This document shows positions 27,286 through 37,673 of a DNA stretch of 64,000 bases, piece by piece. The DNA lies in the NCBI RefSeq assembly GCF_022346615.1, contig NZ_JAKRNS010000013.1, positions 1 through 64,000 of the forward strand, read 5' to 3'. The notes under the pieces are model-generated. The model ran no database searches and was not told where the DNA came from. It saw only the letters and a list, made by a program, of their open reading frames with translations. This DNA is from Staphylococcus sp. ACRSN. GTDB taxonomy: Bacteria > Bacillota > Bacilli > Staphylococcales > Staphylococcaceae. A program made the position numbers and the translations under genes. Position 1 is the stretch's first letter, and each line of letters begins with the position of its first letter.

Positions 27286-27317
27286 AAAAACTATCAATAA
27301 ATATTATTGATAGTTTT
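27286..27317 (-). terminator. Terminator of deoD
   Basis: AAAACTATCAATA/TATTGATAGTTTT forms a short-loop hairpin whose minus-strand end is T-rich. It converges with the dps terminator. Confidence 0.85.
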
Positions 27318-27333
27318 AAAATTAAGTTTTATA

Positions 27334-28044
27334 TTATTCTGCAATTTCTAAAGCAATTTCCATCATTTGTGTAAATGAGTTTTGACGTTCTTCTGCAGTT
27401 GTAGCTTCATCTTTTAAGATATGGTCACTTACAGTAAAGACACCAAGTGCTTTTTTCTTAGCATATGTTGCATTTAAATAAAGTGCGGCAGATTCCATTT
27501 CAATTCCCAAAATACCCATGCGTTGCCATTTTTCATTAAATGTTTCATCCGCATTATAAAATGTATCTGAAGATAAGATATTACCTACATGTGTTTTTGC
27601 TCCGATTTCATCTGCTTTTTCTTTTGCTTTTAAAATTAAATCAAAATCTGCTAATGGTGCAAAATGACCTGGTATATTGTATTGATCAACATAATTTGAA
27701 TTTGTTGAAGCACCTTGTGCAATAATAATATCGTAAAGGTTCACGTCTTCTTGTAATGCACCGCATGAACCAATTCGAATAATCGTATCTACATCAAAGA
27801 AATTATATAGTTCGTATGAGTAAATACCAATACTAGGAATCCCCATCCCAGATCCCATAACAGAAACTTCTTTTCCTTTATATGTACCTGTGTAACCAAA
27901 CATATTTCTTACTTCGTTAAATTGTTCAACATTTTCTAAATAGTTATCAGCTATGTACTTTGCTCGTAATGGATCACCTGGCATTAATACGGTTTTAGCA
28001 ATTTTAGTCCCATTAGGTTGAATATGAGGTGTACCTTTTGTCAT
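27334..28044 (-). CDS. deoD: Purine nucleoside phosphorylase DeoD
   Basis: A 236-residue hexameric trimming enzyme for purine (deoxy)nucleosides in salvage. Motifs: the start GTPHI, PGDPLRAKYIA, GSGMGIPSIGIYS, the ribose-binding IEMESAA, and VSDHIL with the catalytic Asp. The longer frame starts at 28074, but AAAGGAG and the family start MTKGTPHI fix the ATG at 28044. It is divergent from deoC-deoA-deoB, which act on its product. Confidence 0.95.
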   Translation of the reverse strand: MTKGTPHIQPNGTKIAKTVLMPGDPLRAKYIADNYLENVEQFNEVRNMFGYTGTYKGKEVSVMGSGMGIPSIGIYSYELYNFFDVDTIIRIGSCGALQEDVNLYDIIIAQGASTNSNYVDQYNIPGHFAPLADFDLILKAKEKADEIGAKTHVGNILSSDTFYNADETFNEKWQRMGILGIEMESAALYLNATYAKKKALGVFTVSDHILKDEATTAEERQNSFTQMMEIALEIAE

Positions 28045-28218
28045 AATCATCTTCTCCTTTAAATTCTTTATCAAAATAAAGATAACATTTGTTTATTATT
28101 TTTGCGAATTTTTGTAGTATAGAGTTAAAGGGAATAGCAACAAATCAAGTAAAAATTTACTTTTAACATTTTAAGTGAAGATAAATATTACTTTAAACAA
28201 AATTTAGGAGGATTTGAA

Positions 28219-28881
28219 ATGAATTATGCAAAATATATAGACCATACTTTATTGAAACCAGAGGCGACAAAAGAACAAATTGATAAGATTATTTCAGAAG
28301 CAAAAGAATATAATTTTAAATCTATTTGCATTAACCCAACACATGTGGAATATGCAGCTAAACAATTAACAGATAGCGATGTTTTAGTTTGTACAGTAAT
28401 AGGTTTTCCATTAGGTGCTACAACGACTGAAGTGAAAATGTTTGAAACTGAAGATGTTATTAAAAAAGGTGCATCAGAAGTAGATATGGTAATTAATATT
28501 GGAGCATTAAAAGATGGCAATTATGATTTAGTTCAAAAAGATATCGAAGGTGTAGTTGGTGCGGCTAACGGTAAAACTGTAAAAGTTATTATTGAAACTT
28601 GTTTATTAACTGATGAGGAAAAAGTTAAGGCATCTGAATTAAGTAAGTCAGCAGGTGCTGATTTCGTTAAGACATCTACCGGTTTTGCAGGAGGAGGCGC
28701 TACACCTGAAGATGTTAAATTAATGAAGGAAACGGTTGGAGATGACCTAGAAGTTAAAGCATCAGGAGGCGTTAGAAACCTTGAAGACTTTAATAAAATG
28801 ATTGAATCTGGGGCAACACGTATCGGTGCAAGTGCAGGTATCCAAATCATTCAAGGTCTAGAAAGTGATTCTGATTATTAA
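28219..28881 (+). CDS. deoC: Deoxyribose-phosphate aldolase
   Basis: A 220-residue TIM-barrel class I aldolase splitting 2-deoxyribose-5-phosphate into acetaldehyde and glyceraldehyde-3-phosphate. The Schiff-base Lys is in [10 protein letters not shown] (about 151), and the second active Lys lies in EVKASGGVR. It begins [22 protein letters not shown] ribosome site. First gene of deoC-deoA-deoB. Confidence 0.96.
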   Translation: MNYAKYIDHTLLKPEATKEQIDKIISEAKEYNFKSICINPTHVEYAAKQLTDSDVLVCTVIGFPLGATTTEVKMFETEDVIKKGASEVDMVINIGALKDGNYDLVQKDIEGVVGAANGKTVKVIIETCLLTDEEKVKASELSKSAGADFVKTSTGFAGGGATPEDVKLMKETVGDDLEVKASGGVRNLEDFNKMIESGATRIGASAGIQIIQGLESDSDY

Positions 28882-28933
28882 TTAAAACGAGCAATGGTAC
28901 GTTTTATTGATTGAATAAGGGAGGTCTACACAA

Positions 28934-30235
28934 ATGAGAATGGTAGATTTAATTGAAAAGAAACGTGATGGACAAACGCTAACTGAAGAAGAAATAAATT
29001 TCTTTATCGAAGGTTATACAAAGGGAGAAATACCAGATTATCAAGCGTCTAGTTTAGCGATGGCAATTTATTTTCAAGATATGAATGAAGATGAAAGAGC
29101 ATCATTAACAATGGCAATGGTAAATTCTGGAGATGTTATTGATTTATCTAATATTAATGGTGTTAAAGTCGATAAACATTCAACTGGGGGCGTTGGTGAT
29201 ACAACGACTTTAGTTCTTGCACCGTTGGTAGCATCAGTAGGTGTACCAGTTGCAAAAATGAGTGGTAGAGGACTTGGACATACAGGTGGTACGATTGATA
29301 AATTAGAATCTATAAAAGGATTCCATGTTGAAATTACTGAAGAAAAATTTGTAAAATTAGTAAATGAAGCAAAAGTTGCAGTAATAGGACAATCAGGTAA
29401 TTTAACGCCAGCAGATAAAAAATTATATGGATTACGTGATGTAACTGGGACAGTTAATTCAATTCCACTAATTGCTTCATCAATTATGAGTAAAAAAATT
29501 GCTGCAGGTGCAGATGCAATTGTTCTAGACGTGAAAACAGGTAACGGTGCTTTTATGAAGACATTAGAAGATGCAGAAGCATTGGCACGTGCAATGGTTA
29601 GCATTGGAAATAATGTTGGTAGAAATACAATGGCCATTATATCAGATATGGGTCAACCTTTAGGCAATGCGATTGGTAATGCATTAGAAGTAAAAGAAGC
29701 AATCGAGACATTGCAAGGTAAAGGTCCAGATGATTTAACGGATTTAGTATTAACATTAGGTTCTCAAATGGTTGTTGTTGGTGGTAAAGCACAAGATTTA
29801 GATGAGGCACGACAATTGCTTAAAGCTGCTATTAATGATGGTTCGGCATTAGAACGTTTTAAATTATTTATTGAAAATCAAGATGGTGACGGTTCAGTTG
29901 TAGACGATCTTACTAAATTGCCACAAGCACAGTATCAAATTGATTTTCCAGCTGCTAAAGCAGGTGTTGTTACGGAAATCGTGGCAAATGAAGTTGGTGT
30001 TGCATCAATGATGCTTGGTGCTGGTCGACAAACGAAAGAGGACGAAATTGATTTGAGCGTAGGTATCGTGTTGAATAAAAAAGTTGGCGACAAAGTTGAA
30101 GCTGGGGAATCATTATTAACAATTCACAGTAACCGTGAACAAGTAGATGAAGTCATTGAAAAATTAAACGAAAGTATCACAATAAGTGATAGTGGTGAAG
30201 CACCAACATTAATTCACAAAGTAATAACTGAATAG
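28934..30235 (+). CDS. pdp: Pyrimidine-nucleoside phosphorylase
   Basis: A 433-residue dimeric enzyme acting on thymidine, uridine and deoxyuridine. It carries the phosphate and nucleoside site KHSTGGVGD (residues about 81-89) and the signature [16 protein letters not shown], then a C-terminal biotin/lipoyl-like barrel from about 340. GGGAGG ribosome site. It delivers deoxyribose-1-phosphate to DeoB, whose gene follows after 11 bases. Confidence 0.95.
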   Translation: MRMVDLIEKKRDGQTLTEEEINFFIEGYTKGEIPDYQASSLAMAIYFQDMNEDERASLTMAMVNSGDVIDLSNINGVKVDKHSTGGVGDTTTLVLAPLVASVGVPVAKMSGRGLGHTGGTIDKLESIKGFHVEITEEKFVKLVNEAKVAVIGQSGNLTPADKKLYGLRDVTGTVNSIPLIASSIMSKKIAAGADAIVLDVKTGNGAFMKTLEDAEALARAMVSIGNNVGRNTMAIISDMGQPLGNAIGNALEVKEAIETLQGKGPDDLTDLVLTLGSQMVVVGGKAQDLDEARQLLKAAINDGSALERFKLFIENQDGDGSVVDDLTKLPQAQYQIDFPAAKAGVVTEIVANEVGVASMMLGAGRQTKEDEIDLSVGIVLNKKVGDKVEAGESLLTIHSNREQVDEVIEKLNESITISDSGEAPTLIHKVITE

Positions 30236-30246
30236 GAGTGAAAAAT

Positions 30247-31434
30247 ATGACGATACCATTTAAAAGAGTACATTTAATTGTAATGGATTCAGTCGGTATT
30301 GGTGAAGGTCCAGATGCAAAAGCATTTAATGATGAAGGTAGCCATACATTAAAACATACATTAGAAGACTTTGATCAAGTTTTACCTAATTTGCAAAATC
30401 TTGGTCTAGGTAATATTGAATCATTACCAGTAATTGATAAAGTTGAAAATCCAAAAGCTTTTTATACAAAAATGAGTGAAGCATCTGTTGGTAAAGATAC
30501 AATGACTGGACATTGGGAAATTATGGGCTTAAATATTATGCAACCTTTTAAGGTATATCCGGATGGTTTTCCAGAAGAACTTGTTTCAGAAATTGAAAAG
30601 TTAACTGGTCGTAAGGTAGTAGCGAATAGACCGGCATCAGGTACGCAAATCATTGATGAGTGGGGAGAACATCAAATGAAGACAGGCGATTTAATCGTTT
30701 ATACTTCAGCAGATCCGGTTCTTCAAATTGCAGCACATGAAGATATTATTCCATTAGAAGAACTATACGACATATGTGAAAAGGTACGTGAATTGACGAA
30801 AGACCCTAAATATCTTATCGGTAGAATTATCGCTCGTCCGTATATAGGGGAACCGGGCAAATTTAAAAGAACATCTAATCGACATGACTATGCTTTAAAA
30901 CCATTTGGTCGTACAGTGATGAATGAGTTAAGTGATAGTGGTTATGATGTGATTGCACTTGGTAAGATAAATGATATCTATGATGGTGAAGGTGTAACAG
31001 AAGCGATACGTACCAAGGATAATATGGATGGCATGGATAAATTGATAGATACAGTCCAAAAAGAGTTTACTGGTTTGAGTTTCTTAAACTTAGTAGATTT
31101 TGATGCGTTATATGGGCACAGACGTGACAAACCAGGCTATGCACAAGCAATTAAAGATTTTGATGAGCGCTTACCTGAGTTAATGAAATATCTACGTGAA
31201 GATGACTTGGTCATTATTACGGCAGATCATGGTAATGATCCTACTGCAGAAGGGACAGACCATACGAGAGAATATATACCAGTATTGATGTATAGTCCTA
31301 AATTCCAAGAAGGACATGAATTATCTATTGATGATACATTTAGTTCGATCGGTGCTACAATTGCTGATAACTTTGGAGTAGCATTGCCGAAATTTGGTAA
31401 AAGTTACTTAAAAGAAATGGGCGTCGAAAAATGA
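30247..31434 (+). CDS. deoB: Phosphopentomutase
   Basis: A 395-residue alkaline phosphatase-fold mutase converting (deoxy)ribose-1-phosphate to the 5-phosphate. Metal and catalytic motifs: [21 protein letters not shown] (Thr nucleophile), [14 protein letters not shown] and [13 protein letters not shown] at 30238 is in frame, but AGGAG with eight-base spacing supports ATG at 30247. Its last codon overlaps the next start (ATGA). Confidence 0.95.
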   Translation: MTIPFKRVHLIVMDSVGIGEGPDAKAFNDEGSHTLKHTLEDFDQVLPNLQNLGLGNIESLPVIDKVENPKAFYTKMSEASVGKDTMTGHWEIMGLNIMQPFKVYPDGFPEELVSEIEKLTGRKVVANRPASGTQIIDEWGEHQMKTGDLIVYTSADPVLQIAAHEDIIPLEELYDICEKVRELTKDPKYLIGRIIARPYIGEPGKFKRTSNRHDYALKPFGRTVMNELSDSGYDVIALGKINDIYDGEGVTEAIRTKDNMDGMDKLIDTVQKEFTGLSFLNLVDFDALYGHRRDKPGYAQAIKDFDERLPELMKYLREDDLVIITADHGNDPTAEGTDHTREYIPVLMYSPKFQEGHELSIDDTFSSIGATIADNFGVALPKFGKSYLKEMGVEK

Positions 31435-31784
31435 AACGAATAATAAGTATTGTGTTTGGATTGGTATTTTCATTTGCTGGTGTATTACACTTTAAAAATG
31501 AAGAAAATTTTAGACGAATTGTACCATCTTACTTACCATTTAAAAAAACAGCAGTTCTAGTAACAGGTGTAATTGAATGTGTATTCGGTATATTATTGTT
31601 GATTAAACAACCTACAAATGGCTTGAAAAATGCAATTACTGCATTTTTATTAGCAGTATTTCCTGCCAATATTTATATGGCTCGAAAAAAATTACCATTA
31701 GGAGATAAACCATTATCGCCATGGGCATTATATTTACGCCTACCGATGCAATTTTTATTAATTTCTATAATACGCAAGCTATAA
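31431..31784 (+). CDS. Small DoxX-like membrane protein coupled to deoB
   Basis: 117 residues with four hydrophobic segments (about 3-18, 40-58, 66-82 and 97-113). The opening [29 protein letters not shown] is typical of DoxX-like proteins. It starts inside the deoB stop (ATGA overlap), so it is translated with the deo operon. Function unknown; a redox or transport role would be a guess. Confidence 0.8.
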   Translation: MKRIISIVFGLVFSFAGVLHFKNEENFRRIVPSYLPFKKTAVLVTGVIECVFGILLLIKQPTNGLKNAITAFLLAVFPANIYMARKKLPLGDKPLSPWALYLRLPMQFLLISIIRKL

Positions 31785-31811
31785 ATTTTACTGTATTAAA
31801 AAATTATATTT

Positions 31812-31853
31812 AAAAGGTATGTCTCGCTTATAAAGTCGAGACATACCTTTTTT
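31812..31853 (+). terminator. Terminator of the deo operon
   Basis: AAAAGGTATGTCTCG and CGAGACATACCTTTTTT form a strong hairpin with a ten-base loop. Confidence 0.92.
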
Positions 31854-31880
31854 ACTGTCCATTGGATAGAGCTCAGTTCA

Positions 31881-31931
31881 TAATAGATTAACTCTCTATT
31901 ATATTTAAAATGCAACTATTTTGAACGTGCA
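31881..31931 (+). repeat. Convergent-junction repeat, left part (copy A)
   Basis: It contains AACTCTCTATTATATTTAA, then ACTATTTTGAACGTG. It aligns with 41201-41252 and, more weakly, with 15268-15315. The gap continues to 32145 with sequence I cannot assign, apart from the palindrome ACAATACGAAGTATTGT near 32141. Confidence 0.6.
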
Positions 31932-32145
31932 TGTTTGTATGCGAGATGATGTGAAATTATAGTCTCTCACTCATAATCCCCTGGACGTGGCTATAATATA
32001 AAATTGGTACGATAGGCTTATTAATTAAGTTTTATATTATTTTAATGTGAAACTATAATTAGTTGAGAAGTAATTTGTCGAAATTCTTGAAAAGCAATGG
32101 TAGTCGAAGAAAAAGATGGTAACCTAATTAATTAACCCTACACAA

Positions 32146-32212
32146 TACGAAGTATTGTACATAAAAAAGCCAGTAAATGAAAATGCATTTACTGACAATG
32201 TATTTAGGATTT
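32146..32212 (+). repeat. Convergent-junction repeat, right part (copy A)
   Basis: CGAAGTATTGTACAT, AAAAAGCCAGTAAATGA, CATTTACTG and TAGGATTT occur in the same order and spacing as at 41541-41612. The central CAGTAAATG/CATTTACTG hairpin is the luxS-side terminator. Confidence 0.7.
32163..32194 (-). terminator. Terminator of luxS
   Basis: On the minus strand CAGTAAATG-CATTTT-CATTTACTG is followed by GCTTTTTT. Confidence 0.85.
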
Positions 32213-32283
32213 ATAACCTAGAACTATCTAGGTGGATTTAATATTATTCAGCTTATATAAAATGATTTTAGATTAGGCTGAAA

Positions 32284-32754
32284 CTATTTGTTTTCACCAT
32301 AAATATCATGCCACTCTGAACGCTTATCTAAAAATGCTTGTGCAATTTCTTTTGCACCTTCTAATGAGTGGCTTGCAGCCCAACCGCACTGTACTTCATT
32401 GCATGCTGGAACTTCTGTCGCATTTAGAACGTCTTTAATTGTTAATTCAATAATATTTAGTACGTCATTGTAATCATCGTGATTTATGAATGAAACATAA
32501 AATCCAGTTTGGCAACCCATTGGGCTTAAATCAACAACTTTATCAGAATGATTTCTAATATTTTCAGCCATTAAATGCTCTAGTGAATGCAAACCAGGCA
32601 TTTCCATATGTGCTTTATTCGGTTGTTTGAAACGAATATCATATTTATGAATGACATCTCCGTTTTCGCCTTCCATTTTTCCTGCAAGTCTTACAAAAGG
32701 TGCTTCAACAATTGTATGATCTAAATTAAAACTTTCAACATTCATTTTTGGCAT
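32284..32754 (-). CDS. luxS: S-ribosylhomocysteine lyase LuxS
   Basis: A 156-residue enzyme cleaving S-ribosylhomocysteine to homocysteine and DPD, the precursor of AI-2; part of the activated methyl cycle. Metal ligands are His56 and His60 ([10 protein letters not shown]) and Cys123 (CGWAASHS); Cys81 in GCQTGFY is the catalytic acid-base. Ribosome site AGGAGG. Standing alone, opposite the deo operon. Confidence 0.97.
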   Translation of the reverse strand: MPKMNVESFNLDHTIVEAPFVRLAGKMEGENGDVIHKYDIRFKQPNKAHMEMPGLHSLEHLMAENIRNHSDKVVDLSPMGCQTGFYVSFINHDDYNDVLNIIELTIKDVLNATEVPACNEVQCGWAASHSLEGAKEIAQAFLDKRSEWHDIYGENK

Positions 32755-33027
32755 TATGCTTCCTCCTAAAATCTTAATAAAGTAATTGTAACAAGATGAA
32801 CTTGCTTTTACAATTTGTTAAATGTGGTATAAGCACTAATACAAAAGTAAAAATTTTTTAAATTTCAGAAAATTAATGACAGAATACAACAAAGCCGATA
32901 AAATAAGTAATAATTAAAAGTGTTTTGTACACTTGATTTGATTATTTAAATGATTTGGTATTGTATTTAATTTCTTGAAATTTTTGCAATAACTATTTTT
33001 AGTAATGTGGAAAGTAGGGTTTCAGCA

Positions 33028-34212
33028 ATGGAAAATAAACAAAATATTTTAGATTATATAGAAAACGAAAAAAATAAATATATTGAATTGAGTCATCAAA
33101 TACACCAAAGGCCTGAGTTGGGAAATGAAGAAATATTTGCTTCCAGAATTTTAATTGAACAATTAAATAGACATAATTTTGAAGTGGAAACTGATTTGGC
33201 TGGCCATGCGACAGGTTTTATTGCTAAATATGATTCTATGAAACCTGGACCTACTATAGGTTATTTAGCAGAATATGATGCTTTACCGGGATTAGGGCAT
33301 GCTTGTGGTCATAATATTATTGGTACAGCAAGTGTGTTAGCAGGTATATCGTTAAAACAAGTCATCGATAAAACTGGTGGAAAGGTTATTGTACTTGGTT
33401 GTCCGGCAGAAGAAGGTGGAGAAAATGGAAGTGCAAAAGCTTCATACGTAAAAGAAGGTATTATCGATGAATTAGATATTGCATTGATGGTCCATCCTGG
33501 AAATGAAACATATCGAACGATTAATACGCTTGCGGTAGATGTTTTAGATATTAAATTTTACGGTAAAAGTACCCATGCATCAGAAAATGCAGATGAAGCT
33601 CGAAATGCATTAGATGCAATGATTTCATATTTTAATGGTGTATCACAACTTAGGCAACATATTAAAAAAAGTCAACGTGTGCATGGTGTGATTTTAGATG
33701 GTGGCAAAGCAGCCAATATAATTCCCGACTTTACTCATGCTAGATTCTATACAAGGGCAACGACAAGAAAAGAACTAGATGTATTGACTGAAAGAGTAGG
33801 ACAAATTGCGAGAGGTGCAGCGATTCAAACTGGTTGTGATTATGAATTTGGACCAATCCAAAATGGCGTAAATGAATTTGTAAAAACTTCTAAATTAGAT
33901 GACTTATTTGCAAAGTATGCAACAGAAATAGGTGAAGCAGTTATTGATGATGACTTTGGATATGGCTCAACGGATACGGGAAATGTAAGCCATGTTGTAC
34001 CGACAATTCATCCTCATATCAAAATAGGCTCAAGAAATTTAGTAGGGCACACACATCGTTTTAGAGAAGCAGCAGGAAGTACACATGGTGATCAGGCCTT
34101 GATAAGAGGGGCGAAAATTTTATCTTTAATGGGCTTAGAATTAATACAAAACCAAGATTTGTTTAAAGAAATCATTGAACAACATCAATTTATAAAGGAG
34201 CACAAGAAATGA
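33028..34212 (+). CDS. M20-family amidohydrolase
   Basis: A 394-residue zinc-dependent peptidase or deacylase like AbgB and aminoacylases. Metal motifs: GYLAEYDALPGLGHACGHN (Asp, His, His), CPAEEGGENGSAKA (Glu pair), a dimerisation domain at about 180-290, and STDTGNVSHVVPTIHPHI. A GTG at 33007 is in frame; AGGG with eight-base spacing supports the ATG at 33028. Its stop overlaps the start of an ATP-grasp gene, so the two are coupled. Substrate unknown; an N-acyl amino acid or a dipeptide is likely. Confidence 0.87.
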   Translation: MENKQNILDYIENEKNKYIELSHQIHQRPELGNEEIFASRILIEQLNRHNFEVETDLAGHATGFIAKYDSMKPGPTIGYLAEYDALPGLGHACGHNIIGTASVLAGISLKQVIDKTGGKVIVLGCPAEEGGENGSAKASYVKEGIIDELDIALMVHPGNETYRTINTLAVDVLDIKFYGKSTHASENADEARNALDAMISYFNGVSQLRQHIKKSQRVHGVILDGGKAANIIPDFTHARFYTRATTRKELDVLTERVGQIARGAAIQTGCDYEFGPIQNGVNEFVKTSKLDDLFAKYATEIGEAVIDDDFGYGSTDTGNVSHVVPTIHPHIKIGSRNLVGHTHRFREAAGSTHGDQALIRGAKILSLMGLELIQNQDLFKEIIEQHQFIKEHKK

Positions 34213-35405
34213 CAAGACAAAGTTCTCTAAGACCTAAAATGACACTTAGTGATCTTTATGATTCAAATATAGTATATACATCTCGACCATCATATATATC
34301 AAATCCATGGTTAGAACCAGAAGAACATCAATCTAATTTTTTAACGGGAAGAGAATTATTGATTGCGAATCAAATGCCTGTAATTGTCCATGAAGCGAGC
34401 GTTACAGAAAAATTAGCGCAATTATTTCGATTAATAGGTAAAGACATGCCTAAAAACATATATCAATTTAATGATAAAACGAGTTATGAACAATTATTAA
34501 CGACCTTAGCGCAAGATCTTGATAAAAAAATATATTTTCAATATATACATGATGAATCCATTTTAAATAAAGACTACTACGCTTTAAATAAAGATACTTT
34601 TATTTCGTTAAATAATAAGTCTCGGATACCAGAATGGACTAATAATAAATATTTGCCAAAAAGAGAAGTGGTTAATATAGAGGACTTTGAACAAGCAATT
34701 CAACATTGGGCATTTCCATTTGTACTGAAACCCGGAGACGATTTGCCTACAGCAGGTGGCTACGGAGTCATGATTTGTTATGATGAATTGGATTTAAAAA
34801 AAGCATCTGAACGAATCGAAAAAGCGAAGTATGAAACAGACACCATCATAATTGAACAAAAAGTTGAAGCTGTTGCGAACTATTGTGTACAATTTGCATA
34901 TACTCCGAAATTAGGTGTTCAGTATATTGGGACATCACAACAACTTACGGATAAATATGGTCATTATAATGGGAATCTGAATGTCCAAAATGTGCCATCC
35001 AAAGTAATACAAGCTGGTAAAGAAATTATGGAAATTGGAGTAGCACAAGGTTATTATGGTGTTGCAGGTTTTGATTTGTTAGAAGATAAACATGGAGATA
35101 TTTTCGCAATTGATTTGAATTTCAGACAAAATGGCTCAACAAGTATGTTATTACTTGAGCCTGTACTAACACAAGGTTTCCACAAATTTTATAGCTATCA
35201 ATCACTAGGAGATAATGACCATTTTTTTAATACGATTGTTAAATATATAAAACAAGGTGTGTTATTTCCACTATCTTATTATGATGGGAATTGGTATGAA
35301 ACAGAAAATGTACAATCGAGATTTGGTTGCATTTGGCATGGTGATTCACAACAGCAAATTGAAAAAATAGAATTACAGTTCTTGAAAGATTTAAATAAAG
35401 TATAA
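34209..35405 (+). CDS. ATP-grasp ligase-like protein
   Basis: 398 residues. The ATP-grasp core is at about 170-330: FPFVLKPGDDLPTAGGYGV (nucleotide-binding Lys and flexible loop), TIIIEQKVEAVANYCVQF, and the metal-binding end IFAIDLNFRQNGSTSMLL (D-x-N-x-R). Such enzymes join a carboxylate to an amine, thiol or hydroxyl with ATP. Coupled to the M20 gene by the overlapping ATGA. I cannot name the product; pairing with an amidohydrolase suggests a peptide-like bond that is made by one protein and cut by the other. Confidence 0.82.
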   Translation: MTRQSSLRPKMTLSDLYDSNIVYTSRPSYISNPWLEPEEHQSNFLTGRELLIANQMPVIVHEASVTEKLAQLFRLIGKDMPKNIYQFNDKTSYEQLLTTLAQDLDKKIYFQYIHDESILNKDYYALNKDTFISLNNKSRIPEWTNNKYLPKREVVNIEDFEQAIQHWAFPFVLKPGDDLPTAGGYGVMICYDELDLKKASERIEKAKYETDTIIIEQKVEAVANYCVQFAYTPKLGVQYIGTSQQLTDKYGHYNGNLNVQNVPSKVIQAGKEIMEIGVAQGYYGVAGFDLLEDKHGDIFAIDLNFRQNGSTSMLLLEPVLTQGFHKFYSYQSLGDNDHFFNTIVKYIKQGVLFPLSYYDGNWYETENVQSRFGCIWHGDSQQQIEKIELQFLKDLNKV

Positions 35406-35548
35406 GTATGAGATAATAAGAATAAGTTGTGCATTAAAACTACAGTTGATTGTAATCAACTGTAGTTTTATAGTGTTTGACTGTTGGCATTCAGTCATTT
35501 ATATTTTGGCTAGAATGTAATTATTTAAAACGGATTGAAGGTGTTGCT

Positions 35549-36214
35549 ATGTCATATAAAGAAAGTTCATTCTATGAAGATATATTAGTAAATGAATGTT
35601 TTTATGTTGCTACAAAGTCAAAAGAATTAGTGAGATATGAAGTGTTAGGTGAAAATCGAGTTTGTTTATGGACAGATAAAACATTAGCACAACCATTTTT
35701 AGATTCGAAAAATATTGAATTTGATAAGGTTAAAAAAATTGATGTAGATAGATTTGTCACATATGAACTAGATAATATTTTCACTGAAGGCGATCAGGTT
35801 TTAGTAAATTCTTCAAGTAAGTCGGATGGAGAACTTGTAGATGTTATTAAAGTTAGTGATGAAGTGATGTCTGATTTAGACAGTATTCGCTTGAAAGAAT
35901 TTGCTAAGGATGTGGCAAAAGATGATGCAGTATTTGGTCTAACTTCTAAAGATAGTAAACAATTCACTTTAATTAGTGATGAAGAAAACAAAAGACCTCA
36001 TATTATGCCAGTTTGGAGTATAAAGAATAGAGCCGAAAAAGTACGTCGTGAAGATTTTGAATCCTTGGAGTTAATTGAAGTCGAAGGAGCAGTATTCAAT
36101 GAATGGCTTGATACATTAAGAGATGACGACAAAGCAGTAGCAATTGATTTGAAGCCAGGTGTGGTTGGAACTGTTGTACCAGCTCAAAAAGTAATTGATC
36201 AACTTACAGTATAA
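35549..36214 (+). CDS. DUF2750-like protein with internal duplication
   Basis: 221 residues, soluble. The halves look duplicated. The first (about 35-115) has VCLWTDKTLAQPFLD, IDVDRFVTYELDNIF and DQVLVNSSSKSDGELV. The second (about 145-220) has MPVWSIKNRAEKV, IEVEGAVFNEWLDTL and DKAVAIDLKPGVVGTVV. The order LW/VW-S/T, then I-x-V-x-x-F-x-x-x-x-L, then a D-x-V strand recurs. The longer frame from 35477 has no ribosome site; AAGG before ATG at 35549 fits. The family is of unknown function. Confidence 0.72.
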   Translation: MSYKESSFYEDILVNECFYVATKSKELVRYEVLGENRVCLWTDKTLAQPFLDSKNIEFDKVKKIDVDRFVTYELDNIFTEGDQVLVNSSSKSDGELVDVIKVSDEVMSDLDSIRLKEFAKDVAKDDAVFGLTSKDSKQFTLISDEENKRPHIMPVWSIKNRAEKVRREDFESLELIEVEGAVFNEWLDTLRDDDKAVAIDLKPGVVGTVVPAQKVIDQLTV

Positions 36215-36340
36215 TGCTAATGCTTAGTTGTTAAAATTTATTGTCTTATATAATTATTTATTTAAAAAGGTCAGCTAAAGTATGCATTCTGGATAGTTTC
36301 AGAATCTTTAGCTGGCCTTTTACTTACATTGTATTTTGTA

Positions 36341-37138
36341 TTATAAATGAATCGCACCAAGTGCACCTGAAAATGCGCCATTTTCAATATAATAAGGTTT
36401 AAAGCCACGAAGTACGGTGTAATCTTCAATGACGTGTCTCAATAACTGATTGTTTATAAATGTAGATCCAATATAAGCTACATGTTCAGTATTGTGCTCT
36501 CTTGCTACAGTTATCGCCATTGTTGTAATTGCTTCACCAACTACTCCTATTACAGAAGAGAGCTTGTCAGCATTAGTAAAAGTTTTATCTAAATTATGCA
36601 ATACGTTTCCAAAATTTGCCGCAGTTAAATCACCAGGAATAGGGGGCTCTGTGTCCTTATAGATATGTTTGACTTTTAAGTCAATGATATCCCTATCACC
36701 TTTCTGTGCTGTATCCGTAAGTGTTTGATAATCAGCGATTCCTGTTAACAAATAACCTAATCCTTGTATCATACCACCACCAGTTCCGACACCGCCTACA
36801 CGTTTTTGAGTGTCTCCGTCAAAAAAGTGAATCGAAGTTCCAGTACCGACATTTGCAAATATGTAATTATCTATTTGATGGCCTTGTTCTTTTAATAAAA
36901 TATCTAAACCAGCTGCTGAAGCATCAAACTCTACAAATAATTGCGAATCACAATTAAGTTGCTTTTGAATTGTAGCTGCTTGGCCCCCAGTTAAACTAAT
37001 ACTTTCAACATCTGTTTGATTTAACCATTCTATAACCTGGTCAATTTCAGTTGATAACTTTGTTTCGTATTTACGTTCTTCACCGTTATCTTGGACAATT
37101 TTTATTAATGTGCCACCCGCATCAATACCTATTTTCAT
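36341..37138 (-). CDS. coaW: Type II pantothenate kinase CoaW
   Basis: A 265-residue staphylococcal-type kinase, the first step of coenzyme A synthesis, which is not feedback-inhibited by CoA. ATP-site motifs: [12 protein letters not shown] at the start, [10 protein letters not shown], and [18 protein letters not shown]. The frame extends to a TTG at 37153, but GGGGG lies within it and places the start at ATG 37138. This enzyme type is a staphylococcal hallmark. Confidence 0.95.
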   Translation of the reverse strand: MKIGIDAGGTLIKIVQDNGEERKYETKLSTEIDQVIEWLNQTDVESISLTGGQAATIQKQLNCDSQLFVEFDASAAGLDILLKEQGHQIDNYIFANVGTGTSIHFFDGDTQKRVGGVGTGGGMIQGLGYLLTGIADYQTLTDTAQKGDRDIIDLKVKHIYKDTEPPIPGDLTAANFGNVLHNLDKTFTNADKLSSVIGVVGEAITTMAITVAREHNTEHVAYIGSTFINNQLLRHVIEDYTVLRGFKPYYIENGAFSGALGAIHL

Positions 37139-37228
37139 GTTGAATTCCCCCAAATAATTTTCATTCTTTCTTATAGTATAATAAAATATAAGAAAATCAA
37201 ATATGAAAATAAAGGGAGAGACTTATTT

Positions 37229-37597
37229 ATGTTGCAATTGAGTCCATACATTATTGTGGATGATGTAGAACAGGCTTTAGCTTTTTATAAGACTGCTTTT
37301 GGTGGGGAAATTAAAATTTTAAATCAAACTACTGAGCAAATATTACATGCTGAATTACATATTAGTAACACGGTCGTACTACATGTTTCTAGCAATTATG
37401 GCAAAGCTACTAGTAATGAAAATACAAATATTATTTTGACATTTGATAACCTTGATGAACAATCTAGCGCTTATGAAGCACTCAGTGTAAATGGTGAGCC
37501 TCATATGCCATTAAAAAAAACGTTCTTTAATGCAATGCATGGACAAGTGAAAGATCAATTTCAAGTGAATTGGTTAATGAATTGTTTCTTATCTTAA
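37229..37597 (+). CDS. Glyoxalase/VOC-fold (PhnB-like) protein
   Basis: 122 residues with the vicinal-oxygen-chelate pattern: YIIVDDVEQALAFYKTAFGGEI, ILHAELHISNTVVLHVS, and GQVKDQFQVNW at the end. PhnB-like members lack a firm function; several bind antibiotics or small metabolites. GGGAGAG ribosome site; divergent from coaW. Confidence 0.82.
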   Translation: MLQLSPYIIVDDVEQALAFYKTAFGGEIKILNQTTEQILHAELHISNTVVLHVSSNYGKATSNENTNIILTFDNLDEQSSAYEALSVNGEPHMPLKKTFFNAMHGQVKDQFQVNWLMNCFLS

Positions 37598-37673
37598 ATT
37601 AAAAGATTAATTATTATAAAATAGTGGTATGTTTTTGATAGATATATATAACAGTTTAAATAGGGGATTAAAT

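Noticed and set aside
29074-29637. A 187-residue frame opposite pdp
   Set aside because: It is antisense to a fully conserved phosphorylase gene; composition mirrors the sense codons.
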